Shown here piece after piece: positions 48,600 through 57,648 of a stretch of DNA of 64,000 bases. A program made the position numbers and the translations under genes. The notes below the pieces were generated by a model. It worked only from the letters and a program-made list of their open reading frames with translations, was not told the DNA's origin and did not search any database. This DNA comes from Tetraselmis striata (lineage: Eukaryota; Chlorophyta; Chlorodendrophyceae; Chlorodendrales; Chlorodendraceae): positions 1 through 64,000 of the forward strand of contig VCJN01000219.1 in assembly GCA_006384855.1 (NCBI GenBank), in the 5' to 3' direction. How positions within the stretch are numbered: position 1 is the first letter of the stretch; each line of letters starts with the position of its first letter.

Positions 48600-49470
48600 A
48601 ACGATTTAACGTTGACACACTATATCGCTACTAACATTGTTGTGCGTTATAGGCACACACTGTCTGGCGTTCATGATGGAATACTTGTATGAACGTGGGT
48701 GATAAGTAACTTACTACCGCACTTGTAGCGACAGATCGTTGATACGATATATATCGTTACTAACACTGTCTGGGGTTGATGATAGCACGATAAAATAACA
48801 CGGCCATACTCGTATGAACGATCGTGGGTGATGAAACACGGCCTCACTTGTAACGAATTATCGTTGCCACGATATATTGTTACTATTACTGTTGGGACAT
48901 GTCCGGCGTTCACGACTTGTAACGATGTCACGTTGACACGCCGATATAGCATGACTACTGCCTGGGTTGGTGAGATACTCGTATGAACGATCGTGGGTGC
49001 TAAAAGCTACATCACATGTAACGATTTATCGTTGACACGATATAGCGTGACCAACACTGTGCGGTCGGGACTTTCTGTCGAGGGTTGATGATAACAACGA
49101 CATACTTGTATGAACGACCGTGGATGATAAAATACTACTACATCACCTTTAACGATTTATCGTTTACACGACCTGTCGTTACTAATACCGTCGGGTCATA
49201 TGTCCGGCGTTCACGACTTGCTTTGTAACGATGTCACGTTGACCCGTTATAGCGTGCTGACTACTGGCAAGATTGGTGGCATACTCGTATATGAACGCAC
49301 GACTACGGTGGGTAATAAAGCGCTACATACCGCACTTGAAACGATTTATCGTTGACACAATATAGCGTCACTGACACTGTGCGGCGGGGACATATTGTCC
49401 GGGGTTGATGATATTAACAACGACATACTTGTATTAACGACCGTGGGTGATGAAATACTACCGTACCTGT
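48600..49470. repeat. tandem array in the right foldback arm, same family as 43.5-45.0 kb
   Basis: Reverse-complement copies of the left-arm monomers with the same period of about 310 (GGGTTGATGATA recurs near 48775, 49085 and 49395). The array is shorter than its left-arm partner, which accounts for much of the arm-length difference. Confidence 0.8.
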
Positions 49471-49474
49471 CCCC

Positions 49475-49777
49475 TTGACCTCCGCCACAATGCGACTTGG
49501 CCAGTCCGCGTCCGGAAAGCATGCTCTCAGGTTTGGAGATTCGTTAGAACCCCCTAGCGCAGTCGCATCAACCGAGCATATTACCATCCGCATTGGCATA
49601 GCACTTCACGAATCTGAAACCCACAATGACAAAGTCTTTGTAGCTGTGGTGATTTGTGTGCTTGAGTCTTGTGTGCCGGCACAACGTAATGGGCCTCGCG
49701 GCCGCCGCAAGAGACGCGCGAAAGCCGCCGGTCATGCGGCAGCATCCGATCCCATTTGGGCTTCGGGGCGTGCGTGA
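49475..49777 (+). CDS. unrecognised ORF in the right foldback arm
   Basis: This is the mirror copy of the 43084-43485 frame, 100 codons, starting MTSATMRLGQSASGKHALRF and stopping at TGA (49775-49777), earlier than its partner. The two copies share HITIRIGIALHESETH and KVFVAVVICVLESCVPAQRN. Conservation of the frame in both arms suggests past selection or recent copying of one arm from the other. No family is recognised. Confidence 0.35.
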   Translation: MTSATMRLGQSASGKHALRFGDSLEPPSAVASTEHITIRIGIALHESETHNDKVFVAVVICVLESCVPAQRNGPRGRRKRRAKAAGHAAASDPIWASGRA

Positions 49778-50653
49778 GCCTCATGCTGCTCGCCGGGCGA
49801 GGGCGGTTATTGAGGCTCGTCGGGCGGGGGAGCCTCGCTTGGCTCTCCTCCCGACGGTGGCGCGACATGTCGCCGCGTGACGCTCGCCGAGGGTGTGCGT
49901 GACACAAGATTCGCCAACAACATCTTTCGTACACCATTCGACCCCTTTGGGACCTTTGTTATGCGCCTATACCGTATGATGCGCCCTTGATGCGACCCCG
50001 TGGTGCATGCTGTAGTCGCCGGTAGCATGGTGCGGACTATCGCCGAGTGGTGGCAGCACTACAAGAGGGCGGCCGAGGGCAGAGGACGGCCGTAAATGGA
50101 ATATCAGCGCGAGCGCGATCCTTATTTTCTGCTCTTTGGTTTGAACTCCTACATACCGTTACCTCGCGCCCGGCGACTGCGCAGTGTCACTGTTGGGTAC
50201 AGGTATTTCAATATTTGAAACGATATATCGTTGCACCGCGATATCGTTGCACCGCGCGTCTGGCGGGCGTGTAAGCCCTAGCTGTGCGGGTATAACGCTA
50301 GGTTTTACGCGCCCCGCGAGGGGCGCAGGGAGAGCGAGGACCGGGGTACATATGCGCGCACCGTGCGGTTCAGTGACCGGCTCAATAATAAATGCTTCTG
50401 TGGCAGTGAGAAGACACGTTTATTCACTTTTCCATGCCTCCAAAATATACGGCTTGCAATCGACTTTATTGTCGTACGGGTACTGGTAGATTCGTAGCTT
50501 TCATCGCGGTTGTACTAATATACCCGCGTGTTCTTTATATGTAAAATATCGGTATCAGTACCGGTAGTACTGACACAGTATAGGTACCGGCAGCGGTACC
50601 AGCGCTAGGAAAAAGAAAAAGCACCAGTACTTATTGTTTACTACTATTAGTTA

Positions 50654-52600
50654 GGCCTGGAAGATTTTATCCGTTGTCTTTGGTGGCGATTTTGCTCGGA
50701 AAAAAAGGGGGGGGGGGGGAAATCTTCCTTTTCCGAAAAAAAAAACTTATAGTCTAATAGTACTTTGAACAGTACTCGTCGATGCCCCCGATGTCGTAGG
50801 CGACAGCCCCGGCGCAGCTGACTTGACACCGGCACAGTACAGTAGCGGCTGATGGGGAGACAAACCGCCGCAATGCATCCTCTAAGCTCTGTTTATGGGG
50901 TTTCAAGAACTAGTCAACTGTCCTAGTGCGACCCGTGCAATATGTTTCGGGTTTCAAACGGGTTTTACCGGTACCCTCCGGGCTGCCTTACCGCCCGCGA
51001 GCCTTGCGCCGGGCCTGGCCGGGGAGCTACTTCGGACAGCCTCCATCATTTCATCCGCCCATTCATTGCCTTCCATATATCCGATATCCCTCCAGCCTAT
51101 CCCACCACCAGCAGCACCCGCCGCCCACACCAGGCAGCACCACTATGTCCCTCCTGGCGTCACTGGCGGCGTGCGTCAGCATTTCCGTTGACGGCCGGAC
51201 CGCAGTGCGGAACGTATGGATAAAGCTAGGCGCTCAGGAGTGGGGCGACAAGAACTCTACGGGCCAGCTAAATGAGGCAATCGAGGCCCACGCCCCCGAC
51301 TACCACCCCCTGCTTGCTAACACCGATATCAAGATGGTGTGCCTGGCCGGCACCCGGCACGACCGTGGGCTTTTGCGAGACTGCACATCGTTCCTGCTAG
51401 AGGCAGTCACAGACACCCCGGCGTTCCTTGAGACGAGAACGGTTACGATTAAGGTCGATTGCCATCGCCCCGCTACCCGGTTACGATTAAGGTCTCGGCA
51501 AGCACCGCACAACCCGTTCCCGACGACGATGATGGCTAGCGCCGCGCCGAGCCCTGAGAGTCATCACCGCCTCCCTACTCACAAAGTGCCTAGCGGCGCC
51601 CCGCTGTCTGCCAAAAAACAGCAATACAACTCCCTGAGAGACTGGCAAGAGTTAGAGGGCGTCGGTTGGTCGGCGGATATGGCTAAATCGGTCGGCTTCG
51701 ACTTCGTCTTCGCCTTCCATCGCGCCTTGTTCCATCTCAGCTCTCGTTCCAAGACTGGCGTTGTATCTGGGGTATGATGGGAGTAGCTCTGCAAAGGGCC
51801 AACCCCGCCGGACAAACGCTTCGCGCAGTTCTTTGGGAAGAAGAAACTCGGACATAAGGCAGATCGGCCGAACGTTCCGAAGCTCGTTGGAGTACCTCAG
51901 TACCGCGCTGTCCGCAACGGAAATGGGGTCCAGAAGGGCAACATGCCGAGCATCATCGCGTTGGTGAAAGCCCTGGAGCTCTCGCTATTTCGGTATGAGG
52001 AGCGGCGCGACTATGACCTTAAAATCAAAACTGATGGAGGAGCCGGTACGGTCGGCCGGGACGGCGTCGCATGTGGAGACCATCGAGGCGCTGAAAGCGC
52101 TGGCCACCAAGTGAACCGCGATTTCCCAACCGACATGCGCTCGCTTAGCCCCCGGCTGGTGGACACCCCCGTCTATGATGTCTCATACAGTCGGGCGGGT
52201 ATGGGGTTGACAAAACTACATTGTCATTTATTACATTCATCTATGTGCCATATTCATCTATGTGCCGTGCGTGGTCTTCTATGTATCCTCCTGCATCTAT
52301 ATTAACGGCCTGTCTGCTGCCCAGCCTTGTCTACAGTACTGCACAAAGTACTGTCACAGTCCCCCCTTTTTTTCACCTGAAGGTGGGGGTGCCCAATACC
52401 CATAGAAGTTCATCTATAACATGCTTTTAGTTGCCCTGGCTGTTCCTGCATGCTTACAAGGCACAAACATGATGTTTCTTTGTTATTTGTTTCATGGCAG
52501 TACTTTAGCAGTACTGCAGAGGAAGGAAGTATTTCCAAAGGGGGGGCCCCCAAAAAAGGGGGGGGGGCCACCAAAGACAACGAATAAAATCTTCCAGGCC
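50654..52600 (+). mobile_element. 1.95-kb DNA element with TIRs and a TTA target duplication
   Basis: The left end begins GGCCTGGAAGATTTTATCCG and continues TTGTCTTTGGTGGC. The right end, reversed, reads GGCCTGGAAGATTTTATTCG then TTGTCTTTGGTGGC, one difference in about 34 bases. TTA flanks both sides (50651-50653 and 52601-52603). As in the 40.3-kb element, TIRs start GGC and duplicate TTA, which fits the PIF/Harbinger pattern. G- or C-runs lie just inside both ends. The interior holds the ORF at 51145-51777 and a second protein-like segment near 51790-52080. No recognisable transposase is present. Confidence 0.8.
51145..51777 (+). CDS. unrecognised ORF in the 50.7-kb TIR element
   Basis: From the ATG at 51145 the frame runs 210 codons. 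The first about 105 residues look like a compact domain (VSISVDGRTAVRNVWIKLG, LNEAIEAHAPDYHPLLANTD, LETRTVTIKVD), followed by a Pro/Ser-rich linker and a segment with VGFDFVFAFHRALFHLSS. A further frame (about 51790-52080) reads KRFAQFFGKKKLGHKADRPN and MPSIIALVKALELSLFRYEE. The ATG lies about 490 bases from the TIR, much as in the 40.3-kb element. Weak similarity of the two N-terminal domains (V-I-V, RN/RY, LG) is possible but unproven. Function unknown. Confidence 0.4.
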   Translation: MSLLASLAACVSISVDGRTAVRNVWIKLGAQEWGDKNSTGQLNEAIEAHAPDYHPLLANTDIKMVCLAGTRHDRGLLRDCTSFLLEAVTDTPAFLETRTVTIKVDCHRPATRLRLRSRQAPHNPFPTTMMASAAPSPESHHRLPTHKVPSGAPLSAKKQQYNSLRDWQELEGVGWSADMAKSVGFDFVFAFHRALFHLSSRSKTGVVSGV

Positions 52601-52603
52601 TTA

Positions 52604-53860
52604 GAATTTCCTTCCCCTCGTCGTCTACTTAGAAGGCGCGGTACGCGGCGTAAATACGGTGCTAATATGTCCGGTGCTAGTACCGCCCGAGGAGCTGCAT
52701 CGACATTGTACTCCCGTACGGCACAACCGCGTGCGGTTTCCGACGCAGTCAATCATCCGGGTTGCGCTGCTCCCGCACGTTGCTTCGCCGTGTGCTTAAA
52801 CGCACATGTCCAGGAGGCTTGTATATATGTCCCCAGTCACCTTCTTTTGTCACGGCGCACTCACCATGGCGTCGCGCCGCGACTGAGCTCGTGTCTTCGT
52901 GGCATGCAAGGTCTTTGGTTTTCCAAGCCACTCAGACATGATTCCCCGCGCCCAGCTCGAGGGCAGGTCTCGCCGGCCGGGAGTCGGTCGACGATCGTCA
53001 AGAGGGCACCATGCGCCGGCTCACTCGTCGAAACGAGGTCCGCTTAACCCCGCTTACCACATAGTAAGCTCGAGTAAGCGCATGTATGTAGCAAGCTTAA
53101 CCCCCGCTTAACTTTAAGCGCCGCAGTACTTTATTTTAGGCTGGAGGCATGTGTACGGCAGCGATGTACTGCACTGAGTACTAGAGAATAGCGTGATGAG
53201 TTGCGCCACCAGTAGTCGCAACTCGCAAGGCATCACTACAGGAAACCAGTACCGGTAGTCGCGAGTCATCACTATAGAACACTGTGAGATTCAGATGTGA
53301 CGTAAATGTGCCCTACTGGTGACGAACGACGACATACGGGGACGATACGGGACGGACGAGGGACGTGGATTTCATACCCAGTAGCGACGACTATCGCGCG
53401 CGACCTGTAAAGTACTATATGAATTTCTCGTTTCCATAATTTCATCAAATTGATATGCGCACGCGGGCTCGCGTGTCGCCCGCCGACGCGGAGCACCCGG
53501 GCTAAGTACAGGCGGATGTACGCACTCATTGCACATCGCCGCACATCGCTGACCCCGATGGCGATGTGCGGCACGACGGGCGGAGATGTGGGCGGATGTA
53601 GGTGGTACGGTAGGTGGTAGGCGGTAGGTGGTGTTCGTAGGTGCGCGTTTTAATGCAGCCGCCCTAACTGCTGATGATTGTGTAACGCCCCAGCACGCGC
53701 ATGAAGTACGGGGTCGCCTGGCGGTCACCGCCGCTCACCGCTGAACCAAGCGCGGACAGCCGCGCACTCGCATTTGTGCTCCCTGCCGGTGGTGGGCTAC
53801 ATCCACCCCAACTCTCAACCCCCCCCCCCCCCCCCCCCCCGCGCGCGCGAGGGAGCAGGC
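52604..53860. other. spacer without a recognised gene
   Basis: I see no conserved frame. Short AAGCTTAACCCC-GCTTA repeats occur near 53040-53120, and ACATCGC/GGATGTA-type short repeats near 53510-53640. A C-run (53819-53840) precedes the transposase-like pseudogene. Confidence 0.4.
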
Positions 53861-55590
53861 ATGCCGGGAGAGGGATGGATATCGAGTGTGTCGAAGAATG
53901 GCGTGTACACATGCACGCACTGCGGGGGCAACGTGACGGGCACATGTGATAAGATGGCGCGAGAGCGGCACTTCCTAAAATTCCCGAACTGTAGCCACTC
54001 GTTGAAGCGTGCGGCTAAGTTGCGCCGCAAGGCCGCCTTATCACAAGCAGCAGCAGCAGGGGCGGCAGCAGCAGCAGCAACAACAACATGGGCGGCAGCA
54101 GGAGTAGCTGCAGCCGTCGGAAACGGCCCGCCGGTGCCGGTTTCGGACAACGGCGGCTCGAAGGTGGACGATGTGATGGGCGTGGGGGAGGACCCCGTTG
54201 ACGAAGACGGTATGGACATCGACGCGCCTGCGTGGCCGCCGGCGGGCGTGGAACCCGCGATGAGGGCGTGATACGGAAAGGCCATCCCGGCGACTTCTAC
54301 ATGAAGGTCATCACCAAGAAGTTCCGGGGAGTATGGCACTACGGCGTGATAACCGGCGTCGTTACCGAGTGGGTGTTGGAGGACTACGGCGGGGCGACCC
54401 AGTGGCGCGCTGTTTTCGAGGACGGGGACATTGTGGGCCTTCTACGCTCAGAGGTGAGTGGGCCCGGCCTGCGTGCTGGTGGCACCACTCAACTGCGGTT
54501 GTATGGAATCACACGCACCCGCCCGGTCGGCGTGGCAGGTTGTGGAGGCTATGGCGCTGCCCAGGAGCACCCCCCTGTGGATGCGGACGGGGAGGCTCGC
54601 TTGGTAACCGTCCATGAAGGCGATGACTTGTCCAGTGAATCACGCACCTTGCCCGGCGTGCGTTCAACACAACCCGGCTGGCGGAGGCCAAGCAAAACAC
54701 TGGCTGCCATGGCGTGTGCCATGTGCATGTGGTCCTGGGCTATGTCAGCATGGTCAACGTCTTCCCCCTCGCGCCGTTCCACCTGTTTTTTTTTGGCTTG
54801 GGAAGGGACTTCTGGAGGAAATTTGTCACCGTGCAGGGCCACAATGGATTCCGAGCTATGAAGCAGGAAGACCGGCGCCAGTCTTTAGTCCCGATACCCA
54901 GCAACTTTGAACGCGGGTTGCGCCCTTCGTTTGCAGTGTCCAAGAATCGAAAGGTAACCCCCTCCCCCCCCCCCCCCCCCCCCCCGGGCGTGGGCGTGGG
55001 CGTGGGCGTGACGGCATTCCCCTCCATGACTGCAGGGTCAGGCAAGGTGACGGTGCAGTCCGGCTGGGTCATGGAGGACTGCTTGCACCACATGGAAACG
55101 TTTTCCATTCTTAACGCCGGTCCGCTGTTCGAGGAGGCCCGGGTGAAGGCGATCATGCCCGAGAAGGAGCTCGCGTCCCCAGCGGTGGTGCGTTCGGTGT
55201 CGCGACTGCCGGTGCTTGGGCACATGTACAAGCGCCTGCAAGGAGCTGCGTGGTTCGTCACGCGGTGGGGGTTGCAGAATGTGGTGACGGAGGAGGACGG
55301 CCCCGAGCGCAAGGCGCAGGTTGACGCGCTCACTAGGGAGGGGAGGACTCGATACCCAGCGCGGCGCCAAGGCGCGGCGGCCGGGGCAGCGCGGCGCCAA
55401 GGCGCGGCGGCCGGGGCAGCGCGGCGCCAAGGCGCGGCGGCCGGGGCAGCGCGGCGCCAAGGCGCGGCGGCCGGGGCAGCGCGGCGCCAAGGCGTGGCGG
55501 CCGGGGCAGCGCGGCGCCAAGGCGCGGCGGCCGGGGCAGCGCGGCGCCAACGCGAGTGGGATGGGCGGGGCAGCGGTTGCTACCGAGTGA
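53861..55590 (+). pseudogene. frameshifted transposase-like gene (zinc finger, Tudor-like and DUF4218/tnp2-like parts)
   Basis: Successive frames carry: a BED-like zinc finger (CTHCGGNVTGTCDKMARERH, with a later C and H), a poly-Ala/Glu-Asp linker, a Tudor/Agenet-like stretch (VWHYGVITGVVTEWVLEDYG, WRAVFEDGDIVGL), a CPAC-containing stretch, then VNVFPLAPFHLFFFGLGRDF and LVPIPSNFERGLRPSFAVSK. After an intron at 54954 with a C-run behind its donor come WVMEDCLHHMETFSIL and LPVLGHMYKRLQGAAWFVTR. The order 'FPL..HL...G.G' then 'P.NF.R..R' resembles tnp2/DUF4218 transposase relatives (weak). Frame changes near 54260 and 54700 mean it is broken or more heavily spliced than I can resolve. The 3' end runs into a 30-bp minisatellite. 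Confidence 0.4.
55358..55553 (+). repeat. 30-bp minisatellite, about 6.5 copies, in frame
   Basis: The unit GCGCGGCGCCAAGGCGCGGC followed by GGCCGGGGCA repeats with only one or two substitutions. In the plus frame it encodes a 10-residue repeat ARRQGAAAGA that extends the transposase-like reading frame. Near-identity implies recent expansion. Confidence 0.9.
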
Positions 55591-55922
55591 GGCGTAGCAT
55601 CGTTTGCAGTAGCAACGCAGCCTTTCCGGTTGCATAGTGTGACACCGCTTGGATGTAACCCAGCAGTACGCGCAAAGTGCAAGTGTTACACGTCCGTGTG
55701 CCCCACCCAATGACATTGCGCCCGACCTCACTGACGGCATGTCTCGCTCTCCTTCAGCTCCTGGGCCGTCCGCCGCCTCACCCTGCGCACCCTACCAGCC
55801 GCGCGTGCCTTCTCGGAAGCCTCGCACACGGCGGCGCGAGTCGCGTCGTGGAACGCGTCCCTGACAGAAGGGGTAGCGCTAGGTCAAGGAGGCACCGGGA
55901 AGGCCACCGCTGCGGAGTCTTG

Positions 55923-57567
55923 TTAGACTTGGAAGTGGCGGAGGGGCGTGATGTGACCGAAGAAGAACCACGCGCCATGCGACGAAGGAAGGACGTTGGG
56001 GTCGATGTGGTCCAGTACGACGTCGAAGTTGGTGGCCCACCCGCCTTGGTAGCGAATGTGGGACAGCGGGGCTCCGATGGCGTTAACAATAGATGTTGCA
56101 ACTTGCGAAGGCTGTGCGAGCTCCATAAGTGCCGGTGGGAGGGACAGCACAAACAAGACGAATGGCCATAGAGAGCCAGTCCGACATATTGTAGCAGCAA
56201 TCCAAGATTTGGACTGCTCGCTTGGGGTGACCGCCCAGAAGTTTCTCTCGGCCAAGGCAACATGGGCAAGGGGCAGGTTGTACGTTGTCGATGAAGTAGT
56301 GCATGAGACGCGCAATGCGGGGGTGCTCCGACACTGGAAGGAGCAGTACGCGTAAATCTACTGGAAGTGCGCCGGCCGGCGCGGCCCCTTGTCGCGGTAC
56401 ATCTACAAGGTGATGTTGTAGGCGTCGACATACACGTCCCGCGCTCGGCAGTAAACGCGCCAATAAGTCCCCTGCCAAAGAACATGAAGTTGACAACCGA
56501 GGCCATGAGGGCTCGGAAGTCGTTCTGGTACTCGGGGGGCACAATAGACACAATCAACTCTGCCCTCTCAACGAAGATGTAAGCGACATCCACCGCGAAC
56601 TCACGTATATACGAGATAATCCTCGCGTTTTAATTGTGCCGACACCTATACTTTGCGGTAAATCGCTTTAGCGGGTGTTATGCGGTGTGGACGATTTGGT
56701 ACCATTCATTTTGAAAATAATGCGCAGCATGTTATTATCATGTGCCGAATCCTTATGATGTACTGCATACGAGTATTGCGTCACCCGCCTTGCCGGTTTC
56801 ATGATGCGCTTGCCAGGCTGGCGTCCCTGCGGCATACGTGGTGCCCCGGCGCTACTATTTTTGCTTGGACTCCAATGTTCGTCAAAACTTTGATACACGA
56901 GGTTCCTCCGCAACCTATGTTGGTCAGCTTTCGCTGCGGCAGGCGGGCGGCGGCTGCAGGATGGCCGGCCCACCGCCTATGTAAAAAGACTTTCCCATCG
57001 CCGCGCGGCCTCATGCAATGCCTCGCGAGGCACAATCAAACACTCCTCTCTCAGTCCCCCCCCCCCCCCCCTTCCCCCAAGCGGCAGCTTTAGTCCTGCC
57101 GTAGTCTTCTGTCGCTTTCGCCATGCCAATTATTACCGGTCTGAAGGCCCGATTAAAGGCCGGACATACGGCAGCAACCCGTTGCCCAGTCGCTGGACGG
57201 GATGCCATCCTCGGCGGCATGCTGGCTGTCACCACGGCAGGCTCGGCTTAGTCAGCGTGTCAGCACGCTCAGGTGCCGAGCAGCGGTCAAGCATGTGGAC
57301 TTGAGCCCGCCGCACCTCGGCAATCGTCGACTGCGCCGGCGGATCGTGCTGAGAATGGTGCTGCAGCACCGTCAACTCAACCGAATGTGCCGGGCAGAGC
57401 AGCGTCGGCAAGCGAGAGCTACTCTGTCCCTCTTGCCCCGTTTGCTCGTCCAACTGGCAACAAGAAGCTGCGCTACGGGCTCAGGCCCGTCATACTCCTC
57501 CCGCTGATGTCTACCTCCGCACGGCTGCTGCGACTTCCGCCGTGTCGCGGGCGGAGTTGGTGCGGGG

Positions 57568-57648
<81 letters not shown>

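Larger units (their letters stand above)
42531..50433. mobile_element. giant foldback (palindromic) element, about 7.9 kb
   Basis: The left arm (42531 to about 46930) is repeated in inverted orientation as the right arm (about 46935 to 50433). The termini match as GGAAAAGTGAATAAAC on the left and GTTTATTCACTTTTCC on the right. Matching pairs run the whole length: 42590-42790 with 50170-50370; 43080-43485 with 49475-49880; the repeat arrays; 44990-45240 with 48330-48600; the run at 45320 with that at 48240; 45360-45780 with 47820-48240; and 46150-46350 with 47260-47450. The arms differ in length because internal repeats differ in number. Long inverted arms built partly of tandem repeats are the hallmark of foldback elements. 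No target duplication was found. Confidence 0.85.

Noticed and set aside
42531..50433. The palindrome as a pure assembly artefact
   Set aside because: Not fully excluded, but the arms differ by many substitutions, indels and repeat-copy numbers, whereas a false inverted join usually gives identical arms.
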